Assembly: GCA_022841365.1 (NCBI GenBank) | Contig: JALHRP010000009.1 | Span: 1-64,000 of the forward strand | Direction: 5' to 3' | DNA: 64,000 nucleotides | DNA from: Chitinophagaceae bacterium | GTDB lineage: Bacteria; Bacteroidota; Bacteroidia; Chitinophagales; Chitinophagaceae | Part shown: positions 44,465 through 54,497 of the stretch, piece after piece | Layout: each line of letters begins with the position of its first letter | Position numbering within the stretch: position 1 is the first letter of the stretch | Translations under genes and position numbers: made by a program | Notes under the pieces: model-generated | What the model was told of the DNA's origin: nothing | What the model saw: the letters and a program-made list of their open reading frames with translations, nothing else | The model's database searches: none

Positions 44465-46509
44465 AACAGTTTTTTCTGATAAGCTTCATCTTGATCTGTT
44501 GTTCAAATTCTATTGCACAGGAAGCTCCTGCGGCTGAACAACAGATTGAAAACAGCACAGAAGTGAATGAAGAAGAAACAGAAGATGATTCCTACATCCA
44601 GTCCTTACAACATTATTTAAAGTACAAGCTTAATCTCAACAGAGCTAGTGAAACAGAACTAAAAGAATTCCCATTTCTTTCGCCTTTACAAATCGTCAGC
44701 TTTTTCGACTACCGTAAACTTTTTGGAAAATTGATTGACTTATATGAGCTGCAGTCTGTTCCGTTATGGGATGTAACCACCATCCAAAAAATACTTCCTT
44801 ATGTAACTGTTGCAGGAGCAGTTTCATTGCAGGAAGATATGTTTAACCGTTTCAGGAAAGGAGAACATTCCATTCTTTCAAGAATTGGTTTTGTTGTAGA
44901 AAAGGCCGAAGGCTTTCGAAGAAAAGGCGATAGTACTGCAGGAAGTTTTTATCCCGGCAGCAGAGAACGGTTACTTCTGCGGTACAAATATCAATATGGT
45001 AATTTATTACAGTATGGGTTTACAGCAGAAAAAGATCCCGGTGAACAGTGGTTCAGAGGTGCACAAAAAAAAGGATTCGATTTTTATTCTGCACATTTGT
45101 TTATCCGGAATACAGGAATTATTAAAAGCCTTGCTGTTGGCGATTTTACTTTGAATATGGGTCAAGGACTAATTCAATGGCAATCGCTGGCATTTAAAAA
45201 AAATGTTGATATCAGCAATATTAAAAGACAAGCCCCTGTTCTCAGACCATTTAATTCAACGAGTGAATTTTTTTACAACCGTGGTGCAGGGATAACACTA
45301 GAACGAAAGCAGTTTCAGTTTACTGCATTCGCATCGCTGCGAAAAGTAAGCGGCAATATTGTTACAGATACTTTGCAGCAGGAAGATTATTTTTCTTCAT
45401 TGCTTACCTCAGGCCTGCATCGAACCGCAAATGAACAGGCCGATAAAAATGCAGTACAAATGTTTTCTTACGGCAGTAATATCAGCTATCAAAAAAACAA
45501 TTTGCGGGTTGGTTTTAATGCTGTTCATTTTCAATTTAACCGTTCATATAATAAAGACAATCAACCCTATAATTATTTTGCGTTTCGTGGTAACAAACTT
45601 ACAAATGTAAGTGTAGACTGGAGTTATACCTGGCGTAACCTGCATTGGTTTGGAGAACTTGCTAATCACAATGCTGTTGCGTATGCAATGGTAAGTGGTT
45701 TGTTGATGAGTGTTGATCCAAAAGTTGATCTTTCATTTGTTTACAGGAATATTGAACCTGCTTATCAATCCATTTTTGGAAATGCGTTTACAGAAAACAC
45801 ATTGCCTTCAAATGAAAAAGGATTGTTTGCAGGTATTGCCATAAAACCTTCTGTTAAATGGAAAATTGATGCCTACAGTGATATGTATCGGTTTCCATTT
45901 CTCCGTTTCAGAGTGAATGCGCCATCAAGCGGGAATGATTATCTGGTACAGATCACTCACAAGCCCATCAAATCGGTTGAGATTTATACCAGATTCAGAA
46001 CTGAAACAAAAGCGCTCAACTTTGCAGGAACCGATCCAATAAATGTTGCAGAACCTGTGCCGGTAAAACGCTCCAATTGGAGAACGCAGATTCAGTTTAA
46101 GCTAAACCCTGTCATTACTTTACGTCAACGGCTTGACTGGATGTGGTATCAACAGCAGGGATTGCCTGCCAGCACAGGTTTTCTTGCTTTTTTTGATGTG
46201 TTTTACAAGCCCATGCTGAGTGCCTTTTCTGCAAACATGCGGCTACAGTATTTTGAAACTGATGATTTTAACAGCCGTATCTATGCTTTTGAAAATGATG
46301 TGTTGTACAGTTTTTCCATCCCCGCTTTTTCTGATAAAGGATACCGGTACTACATAAACCTCAGCTACGATCTCACAAAAAGACTTTCCCTATGGGCACG
46401 CTGGGCCCGGTTGATTTACAGGAACCGCACAGAGATAGGTTCGGGACTGGATGAAATACCCGGTAACAGACGTTCGGAAGTGAAAGTGCAAATCCTGTGG
46501 AAACTTTAA
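44461..46509 (+). CDS. Helix-hairpin-helix plus beta-barrel envelope protein
   Basis: A 682-residue exported protein: signal peptide ending near SIAQ, a Glu-rich linker (EEETEDDS), then an HhH-type domain at about residues 55-120 (KLNLNRASETELKEFPFLSP, IQKILPYV) resembling ComEA repeats. The rest is a long beta-rich region with outer-membrane barrel character (LLLRYKYQYGNLLQYGF, LTKRLSLWARWARLIYRN). This pairing, in which an HhH motif precedes a barrel and the gene follows a PorV-like gene, is a known but functionally obscure arrangement in Bacteroidota. Nucleic-acid binding or competence are guesses. Confidence 0.75.
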   Translation: MKQFFLISFILICCSNSIAQEAPAAEQQIENSTEVNEEETEDDSYIQSLQHYLKYKLNLNRASETELKEFPFLSPLQIVSFFDYRKLFGKLIDLYELQSVPLWDVTTIQKILPYVTVAGAVSLQEDMFNRFRKGEHSILSRIGFVVEKAEGFRRKGDSTAGSFYPGSRERLLLRYKYQYGNLLQYGFTAEKDPGEQWFRGAQKKGFDFYSAHLFIRNTGIIKSLAVGDFTLNMGQGLIQWQSLAFKKNVDISNIKRQAPVLRPFNSTSEFFYNRGAGITLERKQFQFTAFASLRKVSGNIVTDTLQQEDYFSSLLTSGLHRTANEQADKNAVQMFSYGSNISYQKNNLRVGFNAVHFQFNRSYNKDNQPYNYFAFRGNKLTNVSVDWSYTWRNLHWFGELANHNAVAYAMVSGLLMSVDPKVDLSFVYRNIEPAYQSIFGNAFTENTLPSNEKGLFAGIAIKPSVKWKIDAYSDMYRFPFLRFRVNAPSSGNDYLVQITHKPIKSVEIYTRFRTETKALNFAGTDPINVAEPVPVKRSNWRTQIQFKLNPVITLRQRLDWMWYQQQGLPASTGFLAFFDVFYKPMLSAFSANMRLQYFETDDFNSRIYAFENDVLYSFSIPAFSDKGYRYYINLSYDLTKRLSLWARWARLIYRNRTEIGSGLDEIPGNRRSEVKVQILWKL

Positions 46510-46597
46510 ACAGATTTCTTTCTCTTTTTGTGCAGCAATCGGTAAAAAACCTTTGTCATACGACTGGTCAGGGTCCATCTGTATAATTTAACATTTT

Positions 46598-46627
46598 TTT
46601 GCCGATAATACAGAAACCCTATATTTG
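46598..46627 (+). promoter_or_regulatory. Promoter of the SusC/SusD operon
   Basis: TTTG at 46598-46601, 18 bases, TATATTTG at 46620-46627 (full match). It lies 29 bases before the ATG at 46657. Confidence 0.72.
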
Positions 46628-46656
46628 AAGCGAAATCTTAATCTAAATCAATCAAC

Positions 46657-49600
46657 ATGAGAAAAAAGCTATCCATCCTCACTGGAGTGCTGCTGCTGTG
46701 TTTTCAGCTGGCTATGGCACAAACAGTAGATGTGTCCGGTAAGGTTACGGACGACAAAGGAAATCCGGTTGCAAATGCTTCTGTTACTGAAAGAGGTACA
46801 AACAATGGTACCACAACAGATGCAGGCGGTATTTTCAAATTAAGTGTAAAGAAAAATTCTACACTTGAAATTTCAAGCATCGGTTTTGAAACATTAAGAC
46901 TTTCTGCCGGTAATGGCGGAACAGTTAATGTTCAACTCGTAAATGCCAACACAAGTCTTACAGAGGTGGTTGTTACCGCTTCGGGTATTAAGCGTGAAAA
47001 GAAAGCCCTTGGTTATTCAGTGGCTTCCGTTGGTAAAAAAGATCTTGAACTCCGTCCGGATGGTGACGTTGTTCGTGTATTAAATGGTAAAGCTCCCGGT
47101 GTTGATATCATGGGTGCCAGCGGTCTTTCAGGATCGGGTACACGTATCATCATTCGTGGTGTAAATACAATTACCGGTAATGCTACTCCTTTATTTGTTG
47201 TAGATGGTGTTCCTTTTGATGCCACTACCAACTCACAGGCGAGCTTTGTATACGGTAACCAAACATCCAGCCGTTTTCTTGATCTGGATCCAAACAACAT
47301 TGAAAGTATTGATGTATTAAAAGGTTTGAGTGCAACTACACGTTATGGTGAATTAGGCCGTAATGGTGTGGTATTGATTACCACTAAATCCGGTTCAGGT
47401 CGTAAGATCAATAAGAAACTGGAAGTAAGTGTAAGTCAGTCGTTCTTTACAAATCAGGTTGCCAACCTGCCTGAGTATACTCAGCAATACGGTAATGGTT
47501 TTGATATGGATCTCGGTTTGGCGTTCTTCAGTAACTGGGGAGCTAAATTTACCGATCCTCCGAGAAAAGTGCCTCATCCATACAGCCGTGCTGCTTTAAA
47601 CGTGGCTTTGCCTCAGTACATCGGGGCACAATACGATTATAAATTTTATAACAGTGTACCACGTTTCTTCCGTACAGGCTTAATCAGCACTACATCTGTT
47701 AATGCTGCAGGAAGTTCTGCAAACAGCTCATTTAATATCAACTATTCTTATATGGATGATAAAGGCTTTACGCCCGGTAACAACCTGTTTAAGAATAACC
47801 TCAGCGTTGGTGGTACAACTAAACTGAATAACAATATCAGCATTGGTTCTACTTTTAACTATTCAACTACTGATTTCCGCACTCCGCCGGTAGCTACCAG
47901 CTTTGGTAGTAACCCAAGTGCTTCATCTGTATTTGGAAACCTTATTTATACGCCAACTGCAGTTGATTTGATGGGTCTTGAATATGAGAACCCCATTGAT
48001 AAATCATCTATCTATTACAGAAACGGTAATGATATTCAAAACCCTAACTGGACAGTAAGAAATGGTTTCTCCGGTCAAAAAATCAATCGTATTTATGGCC
48101 AGGTGAATGCACAATACGACATCACCAAGAATTTCTTTGTCATGTACCGTTATGGTTTTGATCAATACTCAGACTATAACTTCCTTTCTCAAAATAAAGG
48201 TGGTGTTGTTGGTGGTAATGATTATCAGTTAGGTATTCACAGAACTGTAAACGGTTACAACAACATTACCAACCATGAAGTAATGGGTAACTGGAAAACT
48301 GAGTTCGGTGAAAACTTCCGTTTAAATGTTGAAGGTGGTTTACAGTCTTACAAACGTGCATACGAGCAAACCGGTTTAAAGAGTACCCAGCAATTGGTGT
48401 ATGGTCTTTTCAACCACAACAACTTTCTTATACAAGAGCGTTTAGGCGAAGGTGGTAATGCATTAGATTACAGAGAGTCTACACAGTCTATCGGTATTTT
48501 TGGTTTTGCAAACCTTGCTTACAAAGAGTTTTTATATGTAACAGCAGGTGGACGTAACAGCTGGTCATCAAATCTCGAAAAAGCAAACCGCAGTATTTTT
48601 TATCCTAACGTAACCGCATCATTTATCCCAACAACTGCTTTCAAAGGTCTGGAGAACAGTAAAGTGGTGAATTATCTGAAGGTTCGTGCAGGATTCTCAA
48701 CAAGTGCAAACTTTGGTGTTCCTTATGCTACACGCCCAACTCTTATACTCGGACCACGTGTATTTGAAGATCGTGGAGGTACACCAATCAGCACAAATGC
48801 AATTTCAAACCGTTTGCCAAATCCGGATTTAAAGCCTGAGTTGCAAAAGGAATTTGAAATTGGTACTGAAGCAAGACTCTTCAATAACCGTTTAAATCTT
48901 GATCTTACTTTTTATAACAGAATAGCAGATAACCAGATTCTTGATCGTGAATTGGATCCATCAGGAGGTTTTACTGTAACGTCTATTAACGCAGGTGCTG
49001 TAACAACAAAAGGTATTGAAGCAGGTGTTGGATATACAGTTGTACGTGGTAAAAACTGGAAGTGGCAGTTAGATGCGAACTTTACTTTATACCGCAGCCG
49101 TGTGTATGATTTACCTGCTGAAATTGAAAGAATTGCTGTTGCAGGATTTTCAAACCAAGGTGCTTTTGCCATCAATGGTAAACCCTTAGGTGCTCTTTAC
49201 GGAACAGTTACTGCAAGAGAACCTAAAACAGGCGAGCGTCTTGTAAATGCACAGGGTGGCTATGTTTCTTCTCCTGATATTGATTATCTCGGCAGCCCTA
49301 TTCCTGATTATAAATTAACAGGTATCAGTACTTTAAGCTGGAAGAGCTTCAGTTTCCGTATGCAGTGGGATTTCACCAAAGGTGGAAAGATTCTTGCATA
49401 TACTCCCGGTACTTTGTTAGGACGTGGTGTAACAAAAGATACCGATTTCGATCGTTTGTTGCCAATTATATTGCCAGGTGTTGATGCAAATGGTAATCCT
49501 AACAATGTACAGGTCAGTTCTTCAACTGCTTACTTTAACAACTTGAGCGGTTTCTTTGGAATGGACGATCTGATTACTTATGATGCAACTGTTATCCGTT

Positions 49601-49839
49601 TGAGAGAAGCTTCATTGAGTTACAATCTTCCAGAAGGGATATTGAAAAAATCGCCTTTCGGCAGTGCTTCTATTGTTGTTTCGGGACAGAATTTATGGTA
49701 TCTGGCACCAAATTTTCCGAAGTATACCAATTTTGATCCTGAAACATCAAGTTTGGGAGCAGGTAACTTTAATGGTTTAGAATACCTCTCAGGACCAACC
49801 TCTCGCCGTATGGGAGTTAGTCTTCGTGTAACTTTCTAA
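46657..49839 (+). CDS. SusC/RagA-type TonB-dependent outer-membrane transporter
   Basis: A 1060-residue outer-membrane transporter of the SusC family that imports a polymer or peptide with its SusD partner. Signal peptide (MRKKLSILTG to MAQ), a carboxypeptidase-regulatory-like domain at about 25-105 (VSGKVTDDKGNPVANASV), the TEVVVTASGIKREKKALGYS start of the plug, the SusC hallmark VDGVPFD with the LNGKAPGV and LKGLSATTRYG segments, and a beta-barrel ending in a C-terminal Phe. No anti-sigma/sigma pair is nearby. The substrate is not evident: there are no CAZymes next to it. Confidence 0.95.
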   Translation: MRKKLSILTGVLLLCFQLAMAQTVDVSGKVTDDKGNPVANASVTERGTNNGTTTDAGGIFKLSVKKNSTLEISSIGFETLRLSAGNGGTVNVQLVNANTSLTEVVVTASGIKREKKALGYSVASVGKKDLELRPDGDVVRVLNGKAPGVDIMGASGLSGSGTRIIIRGVNTITGNATPLFVVDGVPFDATTNSQASFVYGNQTSSRFLDLDPNNIESIDVLKGLSATTRYGELGRNGVVLITTKSGSGRKINKKLEVSVSQSFFTNQVANLPEYTQQYGNGFDMDLGLAFFSNWGAKFTDPPRKVPHPYSRAALNVALPQYIGAQYDYKFYNSVPRFFRTGLISTTSVNAAGSSANSSFNINYSYMDDKGFTPGNNLFKNNLSVGGTTKLNNNISIGSTFNYSTTDFRTPPVATSFGSNPSASSVFGNLIYTPTAVDLMGLEYENPIDKSSIYYRNGNDIQNPNWTVRNGFSGQKINRIYGQVNAQYDITKNFFVMYRYGFDQYSDYNFLSQNKGGVVGGNDYQLGIHRTVNGYNNITNHEVMGNWKTEFGENFRLNVEGGLQSYKRAYEQTGLKSTQQLVYGLFNHNNFLIQERLGEGGNALDYRESTQSIGIFGFANLAYKEFLYVTAGGRNSWSSNLEKANRSIFYPNVTASFIPTTAFKGLENSKVVNYLKVRAGFSTSANFGVPYATRPTLILGPRVFEDRGGTPISTNAISNRLPNPDLKPELQKEFEIGTEARLFNNRLNLDLTFYNRIADNQILDRELDPSGGFTVTSINAGAVTTKGIEAGVGYTVVRGKNWKWQLDANFTLYRSRVYDLPAEIERIAVAGFSNQGAFAINGKPLGALYGTVTAREPKTGERLVNAQGGYVSSPDIDYLGSPIPDYKLTGISTLSWKSFSFRMQWDFTKGGKILAYTPGTLLGRGVTKDTDFDRLLPIILPGVDANGNPNNVQVSSSTAYFNNLSGFFGMDDLITYDATVIRLREASLSYNLPEGILKKSPFGSASIVVSGQNLWYLAPNFPKYTNFDPETSSLGAGNFNGLEYLSGPTSRRMGVSLRVTF

Positions 49840-49860
49840 TGATAAGCTAAATTGAAAAAA

Positions 49861-51561
49861 ATGAAAAAATTATTAATTATAACAGGAATGCTTCTATCGC
49901 TGGGGAGCTGCAAAAAACTGGATAATTTGTTGGTGAACCCCAACGCTCCGGATCCCAGTACGGCAAATACTGATCTTTATTTCACTCAGGTTCAGTTAAG
50001 TTTTGCCGGATTTTTTAACGGTGCCTCAAGCAATGGCATGGAGCTGACACGCATGATTATCATGTATGGGCCTAATTACCAGAATGCTTATGGACCAACT
50101 TCTTATGATGGCTTGTGGAGCAATGCTTATACAGGTATTTTTAAACACGCCAATGAGATGATTTCAATCGGTACAAATCAAAAAAAGTATGTGCATGTAG
50201 GAATTACAAAAATTCTGAAAGCTTATACCATGATGACATTGGTTGATATGTTTGGTGATGTTCCTTACACCGAAGCTAATTTGGGAAGTTCTAATACCAA
50301 TCCTAAAGCAGATAAAGGTGTTGACATTTATGCTAAAGCAATTGTTTTGTTAGATGAAGCAATTGTTGATTTGGCCAGAACAGGACCATCAGGATATCCA
50401 GGATCTTTAGATTTGTTCTATGCTACTGGTAGCGCAGCAGGTACTGCAAACTGGAGAAGAGTTGCAAAAACACTCAAACTTCGTGCATACATGAACACTC
50501 GTCTGGTACAAAATAATGCAACTGCTATTCAGGCATTACTTACTGAAAATGATCTGATCAATACAAAAGCGCAGGATTTTGAATTTAAATACGGTTCAAA
50601 AGTATCAAATCCAAATACCCGTCACCCAAGGTATTCAGGTAACTATACTCCGGGAGGTAACGCAGGGGATTATATTGGTACACATTTCCTTTGGACAGTA
50701 AGTACAGAAAGAGGAGCTGGTGCAAATGCAGATCCAAGACTTCGTTATTATTTTTACCGTCAGGTAACAAATAATGCACAGGTAACGCCTAACTCATCTT
50801 CTTGCTCTGTTGAAACACGCCCTGCACATTATACAACCGGTTCCACTAATCCTTATACAGGTACAACCTATGACATGCCTTTCTGTTTGGTTGCAAATGG
50901 AACATCTGGTCTTTGGGGCCGTGATCATGGAGATAACTCCGGTATTCCGCCAGATGGTAACCTGCGTACAACTGTAGGGATTTATCCTTTCGGTGGTGAA
51001 ATTGATGAAGCACAGGCTACACGTGTAAGTTTAGATCGTGGTGCCCGTGGTGCCGGTATCCAGCCCATCTGGCAAAGTGCATTTACAGATTTCTTACGTG
51101 CAGAAGCTGCATTGGCAGGTATTGTTGCTGCTGATCCAAAAGTTGCACTTGAATCAGGTATGCGTAAATCAATTGATAAAGTAATTACTTACCCTGCAAC
51201 TGTGAATGTACCTGTAGCTGCTGCTACCGTTCCAACTCAGGCAAGAATTGATGGCCTTGTATCAAGGGTGTTAAACGCTTACGATCTGGCTGCTAATAAC
51301 AGTGACAGGTATGACGTGATTATGAAAGAATACTATGTTGCTCTCTGGGGTAATGGTATTGATGCGTATAATATGTATCGCAGAACAGGTAAGCCTGGTA
51401 ATTTCCAGTTTACAAAAATTGCAAACCCCGGTTCATTTATCCGTTCGTTCCTGTATCCAAGTGTTTACGTGAATCTGAACCTGAATGCAACACAAAAACC
51501 AGGAACAGGTGTTGAAACACCGGTTTTCTGGGATAATAACCCTGCAACACTCTTCAGATAA
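49861..51561 (+). CDS. SusD/RagB-type surface lipoprotein
   Basis: A 566-residue substrate-binding partner of the SusC protein upstream (21-base gap). Signal with lipobox LGSC then KK; the mature start KLDNLLVNPNAPDPSTAN and the segments NAYTGIFKHANEM, ALWGNGIDAYNMYRRTGKP resemble the SusD-like_2 subfamily. I prefer the ATG at 49861 to the TTG at 49852. It should cap the SusC barrel on the cell surface. It may bind peptides or glycans; no specificity can be read. Confidence 0.93.
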   Translation: MKKLLIITGMLLSLGSCKKLDNLLVNPNAPDPSTANTDLYFTQVQLSFAGFFNGASSNGMELTRMIIMYGPNYQNAYGPTSYDGLWSNAYTGIFKHANEMISIGTNQKKYVHVGITKILKAYTMMTLVDMFGDVPYTEANLGSSNTNPKADKGVDIYAKAIVLLDEAIVDLARTGPSGYPGSLDLFYATGSAAGTANWRRVAKTLKLRAYMNTRLVQNNATAIQALLTENDLINTKAQDFEFKYGSKVSNPNTRHPRYSGNYTPGGNAGDYIGTHFLWTVSTERGAGANADPRLRYYFYRQVTNNAQVTPNSSSCSVETRPAHYTTGSTNPYTGTTYDMPFCLVANGTSGLWGRDHGDNSGIPPDGNLRTTVGIYPFGGEIDEAQATRVSLDRGARGAGIQPIWQSAFTDFLRAEAALAGIVAADPKVALESGMRKSIDKVITYPATVNVPVAAATVPTQARIDGLVSRVLNAYDLAANNSDRYDVIMKEYYVALWGNGIDAYNMYRRTGKPGNFQFTKIANPGSFIRSFLYPSVYVNLNLNATQKPGTGVETPVFWDNNPATLFR

Positions 51562-51580
51562 TTCAAAAAAATAAATGAAT

Positions 51581-52462
51581 ATGAAAAAAATAAATTTTTT
51601 AATGCTTGCGACGGTTGCCTTGGCTCTGCTGCTTCAATCTTGTGAAAAGAAAGAAGTATTGGGCAACTTCGATTCGCTGGGTGTAGGCTCTTACCTTACC
51701 CTTGAAAAAGCAAATAAGGTAACATTGGATTATTCCCAAATCAATAACGAATCTGTAAGCATTACTGTAAAAGAATTCGGTTCCGCTATAGATAAAGTGA
51801 TTGTTTATGTTACCGCAGGAGGTGCAACACTGAACAAAGCAAACTGGAAAAAGATAAAGGAGTACACCTACACAAGTGGTGCACCTCTTGATCTGGTTGT
51901 AAGAGCTACTGAAATTGCTACTGCGTTAGGCACTACCCCTTCAGCTTTAAATCCCGGAACTGCTTATACTTTGTATAATCAGGTTATTACCAAAGATGGT
52001 AAAACCTATGATGCGGTAAACACAGTAGGTGCATTGGCCAGCAATCCCAACTACAGAGCTTCTACAACATGGAGTGCAAACGTAGTTTGTCCTTTCGTTG
52101 CTACAGGTTTTCCCGGAAACTTCGTAGTACGGGAAGATGAGTGGGCCGATTGGGGACCCGGTGATGTTGTTACTGTAACTTCTGCTACAGCAAACTCCAT
52201 AGCTTTAAGAGCTTACCCAAATCCGGCTTACGGATCATTTATAGCTGACATAACAGTGAATATTGCTGCTGCAACAGGTATTGCAACTGTAACAAACCAA
52301 ACTTATGGTAACTACGGTCCAAACGTAGCGGCAACAACAGTTGGTACATCTAACTTTGTGTTTGCCTGTACCGGTACAATTGATTTACGTTTAAATCATC
52401 ACGTACCAGGTGCTCCTACTTCCAGCTATGGTACATACTGGATCCGCTTAACCAAGCAATAA
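51581..52462 (+). CDS. Surface lipoprotein of the SusCD operon
   Basis: A 293-residue lipoprotein (lipobox LLQSC, followed by EKKE). It is the third gene of the SusC/SusD operon, 19 bases after susD, the position of SusE/SusF-like or other accessory surface binding proteins. The mature part is Thr/Ala-rich beta sequence without a family I can name (PSALNPGTAYTLYNQVI and IATVTNQTYGNYGPN). The start at 51581 (MKKINF) or 51575 (MNMKK) cannot be separated. It is probably a ligand-binding partner of the transporter. Confidence 0.75.
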   Translation: MKKINFLMLATVALALLLQSCEKKEVLGNFDSLGVGSYLTLEKANKVTLDYSQINNESVSITVKEFGSAIDKVIVYVTAGGATLNKANWKKIKEYTYTSGAPLDLVVRATEIATALGTTPSALNPGTAYTLYNQVITKDGKTYDAVNTVGALASNPNYRASTTWSANVVCPFVATGFPGNFVVREDEWADWGPGDVVTVTSATANSIALRAYPNPAYGSFIADITVNIAAATGIATVTNQTYGNYGPNVAATTVGTSNFVFACTGTIDLRLNHHVPGAPTSSYGTYWIRLTKQ

Positions 52463-52495
52463 TTTTCTGTGATCTGATCATTGAAAATAAAATAG

Positions 52496-52529
52496 AAAAA
52501 AGGCTGTCTCAAAAGAGGCGGCCTTTTTT
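52496..52529 (+). terminator. Terminator of the SusCD operon
   Basis: AAAAAAGGCTGTCTC-AAAA-GAGGCGGCCTTTTTT, a long stem with two mismatched pairs, a T-run on the plus strand. Confidence 0.85.
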
Positions 52530-52577
52530 CATTATTATTGCAGTTATCACTTAATTTTATCCCCTATAATTTACGTT

Positions 52578-53552
52578 ATGCCATCACTTGAAAATCGTCA
52601 GTTTATAGAAATTGAAAAGCCCATTAAAGAATTGGTTGATGAACTGAAAGAGATCAGACAACGGTCTGAAAAAAATTCGAAAGTTGATTATTCCTCTACC
52701 ATTCAGCAACTGGAGCAAAATATTCTTGAAAAAAGGAAAGAAATTACACTGCACCTGAACAGTTGGCAAAAGGTACAGATGAGCCGCCATCCGGATCGTC
52801 CGTATACGTTGAAATACATTGATAAAATGTGTACCAATTTTGTAGAAATTTATGGAGACAGAGGTGTGAAAGATGATAAAGCAATGGTGGGTGGATTTGC
52901 ACAGCTCGATGGAGAAACTGTGATGATCATTGGTCAGCAAAAAGGCATCAACACAAAAATGCGGCAGCTGCGCAATTTTGGTATGGCCAATCCGGAAGGA
53001 TACAGAAAAGCACTTCGCTTAATGAAACTTGCTGAGAAATTTAATAAGCCGGTTATTACATTAATTGATACGCCGGGTGCGTACCCCGGTCTGGAAGCAG
53101 AGGAAAGAGGACAAGGTGAAGCCATTGCAAGAAATATTTATGAAATGATTCGCTTAAAAGTTCCGGTGATTTGCGTTGTGATTGGCGAGGGAGCAAGCGG
53201 AGGCGCATTAGGTATTGGTGTTGGAGATAAAGTACTGATGCTGGAGAATACCTGGTATACAGTCATTTCTCCTGAGAGCTGCAGTTCTATCCTGTGGCGC
53301 AGCTGGGATAAGAAAGAAGTTGCGGCAGAACAATTAAAGCTTACACCCGATTATATGCACGGCTTTGGAATCGTTGATGGCATTGTACCCGAACCTGCAG
53401 GTGGCGCACATTGGGATTATGATGAAGCAGCACAATTACTGAAAAAAGAACTGATTCCTCTTTTGAAAGATTTGAAGAATAAAGATGTAAATGAACGGAT
53501 CAATCAACGAATTGAGCGTTATAGCAAGATGGGATTTTGGGATGAATTGTAA
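52578..53552 (+). CDS. accA: Acetyl-CoA carboxylase carboxyltransferase subunit alpha
   Basis: With AccD transfers the carboxyl group from biotin to acetyl-CoA to make malonyl-CoA. This 324-residue protein has the typical AccA sequence: N-terminal helix ([16 protein letters not shown]), the segment [13 protein letters not shown], the [16 protein letters not shown] segment, [24 protein letters not shown] and the oxyanion-hole [17 protein letters not shown]. Length is normal. AccD is not in the window. Confidence 0.97.
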   Translation: MPSLENRQFIEIEKPIKELVDELKEIRQRSEKNSKVDYSSTIQQLEQNILEKRKEITLHLNSWQKVQMSRHPDRPYTLKYIDKMCTNFVEIYGDRGVKDDKAMVGGFAQLDGETVMIIGQQKGINTKMRQLRNFGMANPEGYRKALRLMKLAEKFNKPVITLIDTPGAYPGLEAEERGQGEAIARNIYEMIRLKVPVICVVIGEGASGGALGIGVGDKVLMLENTWYTVISPESCSSILWRSWDKKEVAAEQLKLTPDYMHGFGIVDGIVPEPAGGAHWDYDEAAQLLKKELIPLLKDLKNKDVNERINQRIERYSKMGFWDEL

Positions 53553-53587
53553 TTCGGTAAACTAAAATATTTAAGAACGAAATAAAT

Positions 53588-54487
53588 ATGCAAGTAAGAG
53601 AACAGCTTCGTGGAACAGGTGTTGCATTGGTTACTCCATTTAAAAGTAATATGGAGATTGACTTTGTTGCCCTTGAACGTGTCATTAATTTTGTAATTGA
53701 GAACGGTGCGGAATATGTTGTTACACTTGGTACAACAGGTGAAACTCCAACACTGAGTAAAGAAGAAAAAATAGAATTGATACAGGTTACATACCAGATT
53801 GTTGCAGCCAGAGTACCTGTTGTTGTTGGTATTGGCGGTAATAACACGCTTACGTTAATTAAAGATCTGGAAAATTTCCCCCTGCAAAAAGCTGTAGCTG
53901 TTTTAAGCGCAAGCCCTTATTACAACAAACCTTCACAGGAGGGGATCTATCAGCATTACAAAGCATTGGCCGAAGTTTCGCCACTGCCAATCATTTTATA
54001 TAACGTTCCGGGCAGAACAGGGCGCAATATCAGCGCATCAACTACATTAAGACTGGCAAATGAATGTTCTAATATTGTTGGAATAAAAGAAGCCAGTGGT
54101 GATATGGTTCAATGTATGCAGTTGTTAAAGGATAAGCCCGCCGATTTTTTTGTTGTAAGTGGTGATGATAACCTGGCTTTACCCCAGATTGCATGTGGTA
54201 TGGAAGGCGTGATTAGTGTTGCTGCCAACTGTTTTCCAAAAGAGTTCAGCGATATGGTGCGTGCTTCATTGAAGGGCGATTTTGCTGCAGCAAAAAAAAT
54301 CAACGACCAGCTGCTCGAAGGATATGATTTATTGTTTGCAGAAAATAATCCGGCCGGAGTAAAAGCATTTTTATCCGAGTTGGGCATTATTGAAAATAAT
54401 CTGCGGTTACCGGTTGTACCTTTATCAGACAACCTGCATCAGTCTGTAAAAAAGTATTTGCAAAAAAACTTGCAACATACAGCCTGA
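53588..54487 (+). CDS. dapA: 4-hydroxy-tetrahydrodipicolinate synthase
   Basis: Condenses pyruvate with aspartate semialdehyde, the first lysine/DAP step, competing with Hom for the same substrate. This 299-residue TIM barrel has GTTGETPTLS (48-57), the catalytic Tyr139 (YNVPGRTG) and Schiff-base Lys167 (GIKEASGD). It follows accA by 35 bases and precedes an exported esterase. Confidence 0.96.
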   Translation: MQVREQLRGTGVALVTPFKSNMEIDFVALERVINFVIENGAEYVVTLGTTGETPTLSKEEKIELIQVTYQIVAARVPVVVGIGGNNTLTLIKDLENFPLQKAVAVLSASPYYNKPSQEGIYQHYKALAEVSPLPIILYNVPGRTGRNISASTTLRLANECSNIVGIKEASGDMVQCMQLLKDKPADFFVVSGDDNLALPQIACGMEGVISVAANCFPKEFSDMVRASLKGDFAAAKKINDQLLEGYDLLFAENNPAGVKAFLSELGIIENNLRLPVVPLSDNLHQSVKKYLQKNLQHTA

Positions 54488-54497
54488 TTCATTTATC

